Shown: positions 16,732 through 27,725, counted from the stretch's first letter. The stretch is DNA of 64,000 nucleotides from Hydrogenophaga sp. SL48 (GCF_021729865.1 NZ_CP063400.1:5369041-5433040), one strand, 5' to 3'. Made by a program: numbers and translations. Notes: a model not told the origin generated them from the letters alone.

Positions 16732-17986
16732 ATGACCGCCCTTTCCTCCTTCGCAGCTCCGACCCCCGCCGACTGGGGCGTGATCGCCGTGTTTGCCACG
16801 GTGTACCTCGGCATGTTTCTCGGTGGACTGCCGCGCCTGAAGCTGGACCGCTCGGGGGTCGCGCTGCTGGGCGCCATCGCCGTGATTGCGCTCACCGGCC
16901 TGCCGCTGGAAGACGCCGCGCGCTCGGTGGACCTGCCCACCATCGTGCTGCTGTTTGCCTTCATGGTGGTGTCGGCGCAGATGCGGCTGGGCGGTTTCTA
17001 CACCGAGGTCACGCGCCGCGTGGGCGCGCTGCCGCTCTCGCGTGCCGGTCTGCTGGCGGCGCTGATCGTGGTGTCGGGCGCGCTGTCGGCGATCTTCTCC
17101 AACGACATCGTCTGCCTGGCCATGACACCGGTGGTCGCCCAGCTGTGCCTGCAGCGCGGCCTGAACCCGATCCCGTTCCTGATCGGGCTGGCCTGTGCGG
17201 CCAACATCGGCTCGGCCGCGACGCTGATCGGCAACCCGCAGAACATGCTGATCGGTTCGGTGCTGCAGTTGCACTTCGCCGACCACGCGCGCCAGGCGCT
17301 TGCGCCGGTGAGCGTCAGCCTCGCGCTGCTCTGGCTGTGGCTGGCCTACGGGCCGGGCGCGCGGGCCGGGGCGCCCGAATCCGCGCCGTCGGTGCAGGTG
17401 CCGCTGCGCACGGACGGTGAGCCGTTCGACCGCTGGCAGACCGCCAAAGGCCTGGTGGTGGCCACGGCGCTGATGGCGGTGTTCCTGTTCACCGACTGGC
17501 CGCGCGACGTGGCGGCGCTGGTGGGCGCGGGCGTGCTGCTGCTCAGCCGCCGTTTCCACTCTGCCGACGTGATCGGCTTCGTGGACTGGCCGCTGTTGCT
17601 GCTCTTCATCGGCCTGTTCGTGGTGAACCACGCGTTCGAGCAGACCGGCCTGTCCGCGCAGGCCGTGGCCTGGCTGGCCACCCAGGGCGTGCACCTGAGC
17701 GACCCCGGTGCCCTGGTGGTGGTGGGCGTGCTGCTGTCCAACCTGGTGTCGAACGTGCCGGCCGTCATGCTGATGCTGCCGCACCTGGGCACCGACCCGC
17801 AGCAGGCCGGTGTGTTGCTGGCGCTGGTGAGCACCTTCGCCGGCAACCTGCTGCTGGTGGGCTCGATCGCCAACCTCATCGTGGCCGACCTCGCGGCCAA
17901 GGAAGGCATCGTGCTGGACTGGAAACGGCACCTGCTCACCGGGCTGCCGGTGACGCTGGTGTCCCTGCTGGTGGTGTGGGGCTGGT

Positions 17987-17997
<11 letters not shown>
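16732..17997 (+). CDS. SLC13/ArsB-type anion permease
   Basis: 421 residues with about 11-12 membrane segments. Recognisable ion-transporter motifs are VALLGAIAVIALTGLPLEDA, SAIFSNDIVCLAMTPVVAQ and its second repeat SNLVSNVPAVMLMLPHLG, and AANIGSAATLIGNPQNMLIG (hairpin/SNT-like motifs of the ion transporter superfamily). Likely moves a dicarboxylate, sulfate or oxyanion across the inner membrane. Start ATG 16732 is chosen at the beginning of similarity. It converges on the ABC operon, overlapping the ATPase stop region by 11 nt. Confidence 0.85.
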
Positions 17998-18761
<764 letters not shown>

Positions 18762-18775
<14 letters not shown>

Positions 18776-19412
18776 TGAGTTTCCTTTCAAGGGAGCGCGC
18801 GGTGAGGCTCACGGGGAAGCACAGCGCGAAATACATCAGGGCCACGCAGCTGTAGACCAGGAAGGGCTGGAAGGTGGCGTTGGTGATCATGGTGCCGGCC
18901 TTGGTGAGCTCGACGAAGCCGATGACGGACGCCAGTGCCGTGCCCTTGATCACCTGCACCAGGAAGCCCACGGTCGGCGCGATGGCGATGCGTGTGGCCT
19001 GCGGCAGCACCACATGGCGCAGCTGCTCAGAGAAGTTCAGCGCCAGGCTCTGCGCCGCTTCCCACTGGCCCTTGGGCACGGCCGCCACGCAGCCGCGCCA
19101 GATCTCGCACAGGAAGGCGCTGGTGTAGAGCGTGAGCGCCAGCGCGGCCGAAACCCAGGCCGAGGTCTCCACGCCAAACAGCGCCAGCCCGAAGTAGGCG
19201 AGAAACAGTTGCATCAGCAGCGGCGTGCCCTGAAAGAGCTGCACGTAGCCGGCCACGAAGCGCTCGGCGCCCGGCCAGCGCGCGGTGCGCGCCACCAGCA
19301 GCGCCATGCCCACCAGCCCGCCGCCGATGAAGGCCACCAGCGAGAGCGCCACCGTCCAGCGCGCGGCCAGCAGCAGGTTGCGCAGGATGTCCCACAACGA
19401 AAAATCAACCAT
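18762..19412 (-). CDS. Amino-acid ABC transporter permease (HisMQ type)
   Basis: 216 residues, five hydrophobic helices, with the polar-amino-acid permease pattern YVQLFQGTPLLMQLFL and the EAA loop (EAAQSLALNFSEQLRHVVLPQA). Pairs with the permease at 19554. Between them lies a 140-nt spacer that contains a dispersed repeat, unusual inside an operon. Confidence 0.92.
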
Positions 19413-19464
19413 GTTGAACTCCGGTGATGCCGCTGCTTGGCCAGGCTGTGTGAGTGCCGGCCAC

Positions 19465-19553
19465 CCGAGACCAGGGAGACCGCGGAACGGGCTTGGCCCG
19501 GCCGCTGGTCTCGTCCCCCCTCGGGGGGGAAGGCGCGAAGCGACGCAGGGGGG
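19465..19553. repeat. Dispersed GC-rich intergenic repeat inside the ABC operon
   Basis: Contains ggcttggcccggccgctgg, cccctcggggggaaggcgcg and aagcgacgcaggggggt and ends exactly at the stop codon (19554) of the upstream permease gene. The predicted CCCCCC/GGGGGG stem could attenuate transcription or protect the upstream mRNA. Confidence 0.85.
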
Positions 19554-20222
19554 TCATCGTGATCCTCCGAAGATGAAACGCGGGCCGGCCCAGTTCAGCA
19601 GCGCGCGCACGCCCACCGACAGCAGCAGGTAGATGCCGGTGGCGATGATGAAGGCCTCGAACGCGCGGAAGTTGCGGCTCTGGATCAGGTTCGCCGCGTA
19701 GCTCAGCTCCTCGGTGGCGATCTGCCCGCACACCGCCGAACCCAGCATCACGATGATGATCTGGCTGGTCAGCGCCGGCCACACCTTGCGCAGCGCGGGC
19801 GGCAGCACCACGTGCACGAAGGTCTGGGCCTTGCTGAGGGCGAGGCTCGCCGCCGCTTCGAACTGGCCTTTGGGCGTGGCTTCGATGCCGGCGCGCACGA
19901 TCTCGGCCGCATACGCCCCGAGGTTGATCACCATCGCGATCACCGAGGCGATCTCGGGCGTGAGCTTGACGCCCGCCGCCGGCAGGCCGAAGAACACGAA
20001 GAACAGCTGCACGATGAAGGGCGTGTTGCGGATCAGCTCCACATAGGTGCCCGCCACCCAGCGCAGCCACACCGGGCCATGGCTGCGCGACCAGGCGCAA
20101 GCCACCCCCAGCAGCAGGCCGAGCACGGCCGAGATCGCGGTCAGACCCAGCGTCCACAGCACGCCGTGGAACAGCAGGGGCCACTGGGCCAGCACGGCGA
20201 GGAAGTCGAATTCGATGCGCAT
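19554..20222 (-). CDS. Amino-acid ABC transporter permease (HisMQ type)
   Basis: 222 residues with TYVELIRNTPFIVQLFFVFF and EAA loop EAAASLALSKAQTFVHVVLPP, the conserved features of polar amino-acid permeases. It forms the heteromeric channel with the product at 18762. Confidence 0.93.
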   Translation of the reverse strand: MRIEFDFLAVLAQWPLLFHGVLWTLGLTAISAVLGLLLGVACAWSRSHGPVWLRWVAGTYVELIRNTPFIVQLFFVFFGLPAAGVKLTPEIASVIAMVINLGAYAAEIVRAGIEATPKGQFEAAASLALSKAQTFVHVVLPPALRKVWPALTSQIIIVMLGSAVCGQIATEELSYAANLIQSRNFRAFEAFIIATGIYLLLSVGVRALLNWAGPRFIFGGSR

Positions 20223-20253
20223 GGCGCCCGTCCTTCGTGTGCGTCAGCCGGGT

Positions 20254-21048
20254 TTATTCAGGCAGCGTGCCGGCCGGGCGGCCGAGCCACTTTTTCGCCA
20301 TCGCATCCAGCTCGCCCGCCTTCTTGGCCGCGAGGATGACCTCGTTGACCTTGGTGCGCAGCGCGTCCTCGCCCTTGGCCACGCCGATGAAGTTGGGGCT
20401 GTCTTTCAGCAGCAGCTTGTATTCGGTGTTGAGCTGCGGGTTGCGCGCCATCAGGTTGCCGGCGACCGACGCACCCGTGGCGATCACCTGCACCTGGCCC
20501 GAGACGAAGGCCGAAACGGTGCCGTTGTTGTCTTCGAAACGCTTGATGTCGGCCGTGGGCGGGGCGAGTTTGGTGAGCTCCTGGTCTTCGATGGCGCCGC
20601 GTGTCACGCCCACCGATTTGCCGGCCAGGTCGGCGAACGAAGCCAGCGGCATCGACTTGGTGGCGAACACCGCCTGGAAAAAGGGCGAGTAGGCGACGGT
20701 GAAGTCGATCACCGCGAGGCGCTCGGGGTTCTTGCCCAGCGTGGAGATCACCAGATCGGCCTTGCGCGTCTGCAGGTAGGGGATGCGGTTGGCGCTGGTC
20801 ACGGGCACCAGTTCCACCTTGGCGCCAAGCTTGGCGGCGATCAGTTTGGCCATGTCCACGTCCAGGCCTTGGGGCTGCAGGTCGGTGCCGACAAACCCGT
20901 AGGGCGGGAAGTCGGTGGGGATGGCGATCTTGATGGTCTTGGACTTCATCACATCGTCCAGTGCGGTCTGGGCGGTGGCCAGGCCGGTGGTGGCCAGCGA
21001 GGCGAGCGCGATGGCGGAAGCGATGAAGGCGCGTTTGTTGAAGTTCAC
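20254..21048 (-). CDS. Amino-acid ABC transporter substrate-binding protein
   Basis: 264 residues: Sec signal peptide (KRAFIASAIALASLATTGLATAQ) then a type-3 periplasmic binding fold (IKIAIPTDFPPYGFVGTDLQ, GLDVDMAKLIAAKLGAKVEL, ADLVISTLGKNPERLAVIDF). It begins at GTG 21048, overlapping the GntR stop by 4 nt, with aggagcc upstream. Delivers a polar amino acid or related compound to the permeases. Confidence 0.92.
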   Translation of the reverse strand: MNFNKRAFIASAIALASLATTGLATAQTALDDVMKSKTIKIAIPTDFPPYGFVGTDLQPQGLDVDMAKLIAAKLGAKVELVPVTSANRIPYLQTRKADLVISTLGKNPERLAVIDFTVAYSPFFQAVFATKSMPLASFADLAGKSVGVTRGAIEDQELTKLAPPTADIKRFEDNNGTVSAFVSGQVQVIATGASVAGNLMARNPQLNTEYKLLLKDSPNFIGVAKGEDALRTKVNEVILAAKKAGELDAMAKKWLGRPAGTLPE

Positions 21049-21788
21049 AGCAGGGCTCCTAGGTAGGTTTCAGCGGGGGGTTGAGGGGTGTCATTGCCGG
21101 TCGGCAAGGGTGCGGGGGTGGCGCGCACCGGGGCGAGCGCCTGGCGCAGGTTGGCCAGCGGGTCGTCCGCCGGGGCCAGGCGCAGGGCCGCCTGCACCTG
21201 CCCGATGTGTTCTTCCATCAGGCGTTCGGCCAGGGCGGTGTCGCCGCGCGTCAGCGCCTCGACGATGGCCACGTGGTCCTGGCACGACTGCACCGCGTCG
21301 TGCGTGGACTGGTAGAGCATGGCGATCAGCGTGGTGCGCGCGGTGAAGTCGCGCAGCGTGTCGGCCAGCAACTGGTTGCCCAGGCACTCGGCCAGGCAGA
21401 CATGGAAGTCACCCAGCAAATAGCTGCGCTGGCCGACGTCGTCGCCTTTGAGCGCGTCCTGTTCCTGTTTCAGGTGTTGCTTGAGCCGCTTGAGGGCGGC
21501 CTTGTCCAGGGGTCCGGTGCGGCGGATCAGCCCGGTCTCGATGACGCGCCGGGCTTCAAAGGCTTCGCGCGCTTCTTCGTGTGAAGGTTGCACCACGTAC
21601 CAGCCGCGGCGCGAACTGACGGTGACGATGCCGCGCGCGGCCAGCCGCACCAGCGCCTCGCGCACCAGGGTGCGGCTGCAGTCGAACAGCATCGAGAGGT
21701 TCTGTTCACCCAGGCGCGTGCCGGGGGCCAGGCGCTGCGCGAGCACGGCTTCGATGATGCGTTGGGCGATGTCGGTGGAACTGACCAT
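21045..21788 (-). CDS. GntR-family regulator, FadR/FCD subgroup
   Basis: 247 residues: winged helix (RIIEAVLAQRLAPGTRLGEQ, SRTLVREALVRLAARGIVTV) and an all-helical FCD ligand domain (FEARRVIETGLIRRTG, FHVCLAECLGNQLLADTLRD, DHVAIVEALTRGDTALAERL), whose metal-binding Asp/His positions are partly visible. It is the first gene of the transporter operon and probably controls it in response to the imported compound. Confidence 0.92.
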   Translation of the reverse strand: MVSSTDIAQRIIEAVLAQRLAPGTRLGEQNLSMLFDCSRTLVREALVRLAARGIVTVSSRRGWYVVQPSHEEAREAFEARRVIETGLIRRTGPLDKAALKRLKQHLKQEQDALKGDDVGQRSYLLGDFHVCLAECLGNQLLADTLRDFTARTTLIAMLYQSTHDAVQSCQDHVAIVEALTRGDTALAERLMEEHIGQVQAALRLAPADDPLANLRQALAPVRATPAPLPTGNDTPQPPAETYLGALL

Positions 21789-21949
21789 GCCGCAGCAGCT
21801 TGCGAAAAGCGTGCCAGCGCCATGCAGGCCTTGTATGCAAGATGGGTGCGCCAGAGTTGTGCGCTGAGCCTGATTTCAGCGGTCAGGTGCACCAGAACAG
21901 CAGGCTGGTGTGCCCAGACTGGTGCCTGAGCGGTGGGCATGCGGTGTCG

Positions 21950-22051
21950 CCCAAGGGCACCGCCGGGCCGCCCTTCGACAAGCTCAGGACGGACGGCCAG
22001 TGCCGCCCCCCATGAGGGGGGGTGACGCGAAGCGGCGCGGGGGGTGTTTCT
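21950..22051. repeat. Dispersed GC-rich intergenic repeat
   Basis: Contains cgcccaagggcaccgccggg, ggacggccagtgccgcccc and acgcgaagcggcgcgggggg, a variant with an inserted ccttcgacaagctcagg segment. Its G-rich end lies within about 10 nt of the stop codon at 22052. Confidence 0.8.
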
Positions 22052-22972
22052 TCAGTACTGTTCGGCGGTCAGCGAGCGCAGGTCGGTTTCGTAGTCCTTG
22101 AGCACCCGCACCGCGTGGGCCCGCTGTTCGGCGGTGGTGGTGTTGTGCAGGGCGGCGAACTGCTCGCAGCCGCTGCGCACCAGCGCGTCGCTGTAGGCCG
22201 GGAAGCCGGGCGTCGGCGACTGCATGACCCGATCGTGCCAGCCGCGCAGGGCCACCACGGCCGCCGTGGGGTTGCGTTCGGGCTGCAGCTCGCGCAGCGT
22301 CTTCAGCAGGTCGACCTGGCGGCGCAGCCGCTCGGCGTTGACGCGCGACCCGTCGAACGGGGATTGCCGGATGCGCTCGCGCAGCAGCTTCAGCTGCGCG
22401 TCGCTCAGGTCGCCGTACAGCGTCTCGTAGCGGTCGGTGGCGCGCTCCAGCAGGTTGTCGATCCGCTCTTCGGCGCTCACGCGCACGTAGTCCGATTCAA
22501 ACTCCTGGTTGCCTTTGGCGTAGCGGCGCTGCATGTGCTGCAGCTGGGCGGGCGTGAGGGTGGTGGCGAGCCGGGCCATCGGCTCCAGGGCGCGGTCGAC
22601 CATGCGCAGGTAGGCCGTCTGCACCTGGGTGAACTGCACGCATGTCTGTTCGGGGTTGCTGTCGGCGGCGGCCAGCTGCTGCCATTGCTGCAGGCGGCTG
22701 ATGTAGGACGGCAGCTCGCTGCTCCGGTGCCAGGCGAAAAAGCCGTCGATGTCGCGCCGCAGCACGGTGGTCTGCGCGTCGTTCAGGTCGGCGTAGCCGT
22801 CGATCCACCAGTAGCCCAGGCTGGGCGCCTGGTTGTAGGCCAGGCGCACCGCGCTGCACGCCGCCAGCACCAGCGCCAGGGCGGTCAGCAGCAGGCTGCG
22901 GGCGATAATCCGGCCCTTGTTGAAGACCGGTTTCGGCCGTTGGCCCGGTGTGGCCTCAGGAAAGGTGCTCAT
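22052..22972 (-). CDS. DUF6279-type lipoprotein
   Basis: 306 residues. A basic N-terminus leads to a lipoprotein signal (IARSLLLTALALVLAAC, lipobox LAAC), then a helical protein with the family marker RLAYNQAPSLGYWWIDGYAD and DLNDAQTTVLRRDIDGFFAW. Function unknown; envelope location is predicted. The ATG at 22972 has an agggaa site upstream and shares the CATG tetranucleotide with the divergent glmU start. Confidence 0.85.
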   Translation of the reverse strand: MSTFPEATPGQRPKPVFNKGRIIARSLLLTALALVLAACSAVRLAYNQAPSLGYWWIDGYADLNDAQTTVLRRDIDGFFAWHRSSELPSYISRLQQWQQLAAADSNPEQTCVQFTQVQTAYLRMVDRALEPMARLATTLTPAQLQHMQRRYAKGNQEFESDYVRVSAEERIDNLLERATDRYETLYGDLSDAQLKLLRERIRQSPFDGSRVNAERLRRQVDLLKTLRELQPERNPTAAVVALRGWHDRVMQSPTPGFPAYSDALVRSGCEQFAALHNTTTAEQRAHAVRVLKDYETDLRSLTAEQY

Positions 22973-24380
22973 GTCGTTCCCTGTGGATGTGGTGGTGATG
23001 GCGGCCGGCAAGGGCACGCGCATGAAAAGCAGCAAGCCCAAAGTGTTGCACCGTTTGGGCGGGCGCGCTCTGGCCCAGCATGTGATCGACACCGCGGCCC
23101 GGGTCTCGGCCCGTTCGGTGGTGGTGATCACCGGCCATGGTGCCGAGCAGGTGGAGGCGGGATTGGTCGCACCGGTGTCGGAGTCGGGCCACGCGCTGAA
23201 GTTGCAATATGTGCGCCAGGAACCCCAGATGGGCACCGGTCATGCGGTGCAGCAGGCCGTGCCGGTGCTGGCCGACGACGGCGTGACCCTGGTGCTGTCG
23301 GGCGATGTGCCGCTCACGCGGCCCGAGACGCTGCAGGCTTTGCTGGACCTCTGCGGCGGCGAGCGCCTGGCCTTGCTGACGCTGGACATGGCCAACCCGA
23401 CCGGCTACGGGCGCATCGTGCGCGAGGCCGACGGCTCGGTGGCGGCCATCGTCGAACACAAGGACGCCAGCGACGCGCAGCGCGCGATCACCGAGATCTA
23501 CAGCGGCATCATGGCCGTGCCCACCCGGCTGCTGCGGGGCTGGCTCGCGCGCCTGGACAACCAGAACGCCCAGGGTGAGTACTACCTGACCGACGTGGTG
23601 AAGTTCGCGGTGGCCGACGGGCAAAGCGTGCAGGCGCACCGCATCAGCGACGCCGTGCAGGTCGCGGGCGTCAACAGCCCGCTGCAACTCGCCGAGCTGG
23701 AGCGAGCGCACCAGAAGCGCGTGGCGGAAGCGCTCATGGAGCAGGGCGTGCGCCTGGCCGACCCGGCGCGGCTGGACGTCCGGGGCATCCTCAGCTGCGG
23801 GCAGGACGTGGACATCGACGTGAACTGCGTGTTTGAAGGCCAGGTGAGCCTCGGCGAGGGCGTGCGCATCGGCGCAAACTGCGTGATCGCCAACGCCCAC
23901 ATTCACGACGGCGCCGTGATCCACCCTTTCACCCACATCGACGGCGAGAAGCTCGGCGTGAGCGTGGGGGCGGGCGCGCTGATCGGCCCATTCGCGCGGC
24001 TGCGCCCGGGCGCGCAGCTGGGGCGCGAGGTGCACATCGGCAACTTCGTGGAAGTGAAGAACAGCACCCTGGCCGACGGCGCCAAGGCCAACCACCTGGC
24101 CTACCTGGGCGACGCCACGGTGGGCGAGCGGGTGAATTACGGCGCGGGCAGCATCACCGCCAACTACGACGGCGCCAACAAGCACCGCACCGTGATCGAG
24201 GCCGACGTGCACGTGGGCAGCAACTGCGTGCTGGTGGCGCCGGTCACGATCGGCGCGGGTGGCACGGTGGGGGGCGGTTCGACCATCACCAAGAGCACAC
24301 CGCCGGGCGCCCTGAGCGTGGCGCGCGGCAAACAGGTGGTGCTGCCGAACTGGCAGCGCCCCGCGAAGAAAAAGCCCTGA
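22971..24380 (+). CDS. glmU: Bifunctional UDP-GlcNAc pyrophosphorylase / GlcN-1-P acetyltransferase
   Basis: 469 residues. N-terminal pyrophosphorylase with VVVMAAGKGTRMKSSKPKVL, QMGTGHAVQQA, LSGDVPLTRP; C-terminal left-handed beta-helix of hexapeptide repeats (IGPFARLRPGAQLGREVHIG, NFVEVKNSTLADGAKANHLA, YLGDATVGERVNYGAGSIT) with the catalytic His region. Makes UDP-GlcNAc for peptidoglycan and LPS. ATG 22971 has aggaaagg upstream. Located near glmS (25828), so the hexosamine pathway is clustered. Confidence 0.97.
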   Translation: MSFPVDVVVMAAGKGTRMKSSKPKVLHRLGGRALAQHVIDTAARVSARSVVVITGHGAEQVEAGLVAPVSESGHALKLQYVRQEPQMGTGHAVQQAVPVLADDGVTLVLSGDVPLTRPETLQALLDLCGGERLALLTLDMANPTGYGRIVREADGSVAAIVEHKDASDAQRAITEIYSGIMAVPTRLLRGWLARLDNQNAQGEYYLTDVVKFAVADGQSVQAHRISDAVQVAGVNSPLQLAELERAHQKRVAEALMEQGVRLADPARLDVRGILSCGQDVDIDVNCVFEGQVSLGEGVRIGANCVIANAHIHDGAVIHPFTHIDGEKLGVSVGAGALIGPFARLRPGAQLGREVHIGNFVEVKNSTLADGAKANHLAYLGDATVGERVNYGAGSITANYDGANKHRTVIEADVHVGSNCVLVAPVTIGAGGTVGGGSTITKSTPPGALSVARGKQVVLPNWQRPAKKKP

Positions 24381-24407
24381 GGGGCCGGCCCGGCAAGTGC
24401 GCGGCGC

Positions 24408-25112
24408 TCAGGCGCGCCGGCGGACGCCTTCCATCTTGCGGTCGAGATCGTTCTTGCGGTCGGCCTTGGCCTCGCCCAGTCCCATGAGGCCACTCAGGCC
24501 CATGACCTCGGATTCCCGGAAACCGGTGATGGGATAGACCAGGGTGTCGTAGTCCGACATCTTGGATTCCAGGCGCTGGCGCACGCTGTCCTGGACCTCC
24601 ACTTCCTGGGGCTTGGGTCGCGGCAGGGCCGCCAGGTCCAGCTGGCGCCGGAAGTCGTCGGGTGACGGCATGCGGTGGATGCTGTTCTTCAGGAACAGGA
24701 AGCGCACGCCGGCCGTTTTGAGGATGCGGTTCTTGATCTTCAACTGATGGGCTCTGGCCTTGGCGTTGCTCAGGTGGTATTGCTCCACGTCGAACGCAAA
24801 CACAGGGCGCCCTTCGGAGTCGCACACCACGAAGTCCACTTTCTGGGTCGTCAGCCGCTCTGTCGCGCGCTTGCGGTCACTGGCGCGGCGGATCGACAAC
24901 ATGTTACGCAACGGCAAGTTGGGCAGCACCACCTGATCGGGAAACGTCTCGCGCAGGTAGTCCAGCATGATGACCTGCTCGGGGGTGAGGATCCGCTCGG
25001 GGGTGTAGCGGTCTTCGCGACCGGACACTGTCCTGAAATAGCGGCGATACACCCAGACACCCAGCGCCACCAGGGCGATGGCCACCACAAACGCAACCCA
25101 CAATGGAAACAT
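24408..25112 (-). CDS. DUF2726 domain membrane-anchored protein
   Basis: 234 residues: one N-terminal membrane helix (FPLWVAFVVAIALVALGVWV) and a cytoplasmic DUF2726 domain, a restriction-endonuclease-like fold (VVLPNLPLRNMLSIRR, RLTTQKVDFVVCDSEGRPVF, AFDVEQYH, RNRILKTAGVRFLFL with the expected D-x-E/D core). ATG 25112 has a GGAGG site 4 nt upstream. Function unknown; the fold suggests nucleic-acid processing. Confidence 0.85.
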   Translation of the reverse strand: MFPLWVAFVVAIALVALGVWVYRRYFRTVSGREDRYTPERILTPEQVIMLDYLRETFPDQVVLPNLPLRNMLSIRRASDRKRATERLTTQKVDFVVCDSEGRPVFAFDVEQYHLSNAKARAHQLKIKNRILKTAGVRFLFLKNSIHRMPSPDDFRRQLDLAALPRPKPQEVEVQDSVRQRLESKMSDYDTLVYPITGFRESEVMGLSGLMGLGEAKADRKNDLDRKMEGVRRRA

Positions 25113-25195
25113 GAAACCTCCGGGCAACTACGCCATTTTTGTGACGGAATTTTAGGTGGCCGTTACGCGAGTGGGGCGGTGATAACCCTTTGTTA

Positions 25196-25690
25196 CTACC
25201 GGATGTGGCTTGGCAGCGGCAACCTGGGGTCGAACTTGGCCCGGCGCAGGCTGAAGAAGGCCTTGACGTTGCGCACGTTGGCGTCGCTGGTGAACAGGCG
25301 TTGCGCCAGCGCCAGGTGGTCGGGCATGTCGCGGCTGTGCACCACCAGCACAAAGTCCGGCCCCGGGCTGACCCGGTAACACTGTTGCACCGCCGGGTCG
25401 GCGACCGCGCGGTCTTCGAAAGCCTGCAACTGCTCGGCGCCCTGGCGTTCCAGCGTGATCTCGACCAGGGCGGTGAGGCCATGGCCTGTCAGGGCCGCCA
25501 GGCGGTCCGGTTGCAGCACGGCCACCTGGCGCTCGATCAGCCCCAGCGCATGCAGGCGTTTGATGCGCCGCAGGCTGGTGGGCGGCGAGACGTGGGCCAG
25601 CTCCGCCAGACGCTGGTTGCTCAGCGACGCATCGTCCTGCAGCAGGCTCAGCAAGCGAAGATCGGCTTCATCCAGTTCAACGGATTCCAT
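25196..25690 (-). CDS. Lrp/AsnC-family regulator
   Basis: 164 residues with an N-terminal helix-turn-helix (LDEADLRLLSLLQDDASLSN, LAELAHVSPPTSLRRIKRL) and a RAM ligand domain (YRVSPGPDFVLVVHSRDMP). Divergent from glmS; the 137-nt AT-rich intergenic region is where it could act on itself and on glmS. Confidence 0.93.
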   Translation of the reverse strand: MESVELDEADLRLLSLLQDDASLSNQRLAELAHVSPPTSLRRIKRLHALGLIERQVAVLQPDRLAALTGHGLTALVEITLERQGAEQLQAFEDRAVADPAVQQCYRVSPGPDFVLVVHSRDMPDHLALAQRLFTSDANVRNVKAFFSLRRAKFDPRLPLPSHIR

Positions 25691-25827
25691 AAATCACCAG
25701 AGTATGGTTTGAAAATTTCATGCCTCTGCGAATAAGGAATTATCTTCCGTAAACTGCAAAAACAAGACTGAAAATTTCCTTTGATGATGGGTAGCATGCG
25801 TTTCACGTTGATTTTCTGGAGCATGGC

Positions 25828-27696
25828 ATGTGTGGCATCGTGGCAGGGGTTTCGGGGCGCGACATCGTGCCCGTGCTGGTTCAGGGCTTGCAGCGCCTGG
25901 AGTACCGGGGTTACGACTCCTGTGGGGTGGCGGTGCATTCGGGTGGCTTGAAACGGGCCCGCAGCACGGCCCGCGTGGCCGAGCTGGCCAAAGAGGTACA
26001 GACCCACCACCTGGCCAGCGGCACGGGCATCGCCCACACCCGCTGGGCCACCCATGGCGCGCCCGTGGTCCACAACGCCCACCCCCACTTCAGTCACGGC
26101 CCGTCGGCGCCGGCTGGCGCGGCCGGTCGGGTGGCGCTGGTGCACAACGGCATCATTGAAAACCACGACGAGCTGCGTGCGGCGTTGCAGGCCAAGGGCT
26201 ATGTGTTCGAGAGCCAGACCGACACCGAGGTCATCGCCCACCTGATCGATTCGCTGTACGAAGGCGATGTGTTCGCGGCCTTGCAGGCCGCGGTGGCGCA
26301 GCTGCATGGCGCCTACGCGCTCGCCGTGTTCCACAAGGACGAGCCGCACCGTGTGGTCGGCGCGCGTGCCGGCTCGCCGCTGGTGCTGGGGGTGGGGCAG
26401 ATCGATGGCGTGGTCGGCGCCGAGCACTTCCTCGCCAGCGACGCGATGGCGCTGGCCGGCGTGACCGACCAGATCGTCTACCTGGAAGAAGGCGATCTGG
26501 TGGACCTGCAACTGGGCCGCTACTGGGTGGCCGACGCGCGGGGGCGGGTCTTTGAAGCCGGCCAGCGCCCGGTCAGGACCGTGCACGCGCACAGTGGTGC
26601 GGCCGAGCTCGGGCCCTACCGCCACTACATGCAGAAAGAAATCTTCGAGCAGCCGCGCGCCATTGCCGACACGCTCGAAGGCGTCGGTGGCATCACGCCC
26701 GAGCTCTTCGGCGACGGTGCACACGGCGTGTTCAAGGCCATCGACAACGTGCTGATCCTGGCCTGCGGCACCAGCTACTACAGCGGGTGCACGGCGAAAT
26801 ACTGGCTGGAAGAGATCGCGCAGATGCCCACGCAGGTGGAAGTGGCCAGCGAGTACCGCTATCGCACCAGCGTGCCCAACCCGCGCACCCTGGTCGTCAC
26901 CATCACGCAAAGCGGCGAAACCGCCGACACCCTGGCTGCGTTGCGTCATGCGCAGGGCCTGGGCATGAAGCACACGCTGACGATCTGCAACGTGTCCTCC
27001 AGCGCCATGGTGCGCGAGTGCCAGCTGGCCTACATCACCCGCGCGGGCGTCGAGATCGGCGTGGCTTCGACCAAGGCCTTCAGCACCCAGCTCGCCGGCC
27101 TGTTCCTGCTGACGCTGGCGCTGGCCCAGTCGCGCGGGCGCTTGAGCGACGAGCAGGAAGCGCAGCACCTGAAAGCCATGCGCCACCTGCCCGTGGCGCT
27201 GCAGGCCGTGCTGGCGCTGGAGCCGCAGGTCATCAGCTGGGCCGAGGACTTTGCGCGCATGGACAACGCCCTGTTCCTCGGACGCGGCCTGCATTACCCC
27301 ATTGCGCTCGAAGGCGCCCTGAAACTGAAAGAGATCAGCTACATCCACGCCGAGGCCTACCCGGCGGGCGAGCTCAAACACGGCCCGCTGGCCCTGGTGA
27401 CCAGTGCGATGCCGGTGGTGACCGTGGCACCCAACGACGCGCTGCTGGAGAAGCTCAAGAGCAACATGCAGGAGGTGCGCGCGCGCGGCGGCGTGCTGTA
27501 CGTGCTGGCCGACGCCGACACCCGCATCGCGAGCGGCGAAGGCATCCACGTCATCCGCATGCCCGAGCACTACGGTGCGCTCTCACCCATCCTGCACGTG
27601 GTGCCGCTGCAGCTGCTGGCGTACCACACGGCGCTGGCCAAAGGGACGGACGTGGACAAGCCCCGAAACCTGGCGAAGTCGGTCACGGTGGAGTGA
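25828..27696 (+). CDS. glmS: Glutamine-fructose-6-phosphate aminotransferase (isomerizing)
   Basis: 622 residues. Class II glutaminase with N-terminal catalytic Cys (MCGIVAG, Cys2), [21 protein letters not shown]; two SIS domains ([42 protein letters not shown]) and the C-terminal [12 protein letters not shown] tail. Makes glucosamine-6-P. An ctggagc ribosome site precedes ATG 25828. No glmS ribozyme is seen upstream. Confidence 0.97.
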   Translation: MCGIVAGVSGRDIVPVLVQGLQRLEYRGYDSCGVAVHSGGLKRARSTARVAELAKEVQTHHLASGTGIAHTRWATHGAPVVHNAHPHFSHGPSAPAGAAGRVALVHNGIIENHDELRAALQAKGYVFESQTDTEVIAHLIDSLYEGDVFAALQAAVAQLHGAYALAVFHKDEPHRVVGARAGSPLVLGVGQIDGVVGAEHFLASDAMALAGVTDQIVYLEEGDLVDLQLGRYWVADARGRVFEAGQRPVRTVHAHSGAAELGPYRHYMQKEIFEQPRAIADTLEGVGGITPELFGDGAHGVFKAIDNVLILACGTSYYSGCTAKYWLEEIAQMPTQVEVASEYRYRTSVPNPRTLVVTITQSGETADTLAALRHAQGLGMKHTLTICNVSSSAMVRECQLAYITRAGVEIGVASTKAFSTQLAGLFLLTLALAQSRGRLSDEQEAQHLKAMRHLPVALQAVLALEPQVISWAEDFARMDNALFLGRGLHYPIALEGALKLKEISYIHAEAYPAGELKHGPLALVTSAMPVVTVAPNDALLEKLKSNMQEVRARGGVLYVLADADTRIASGEGIHVIRMPEHYGALSPILHVVPLQLLAYHTALAKGTDVDKPRNLAKSVTVE

Positions 27697-27725
27697 GCAT
27701 GAACCTGTTGACACTGGAACTGTTC

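Noticed and set aside
16675..17931. Leftward open frame opposite the SLC13 permease
   Set aside because: Gln/His/Arg-rich translation typical of a shadow; the plus-strand frame has all the permease motifs.
25691..25827. Possible glmS ribozyme upstream of glmS
   Set aside because: The gap is only 137 nt, shared with the Lrp promoter, and no ribozyme core could be seen; such ribozymes are found in Gram-positive bacteria.
25648..27570. Leftward frame opposite glmS
   Set aside because: Shadow of glmS; no recognisable domain.
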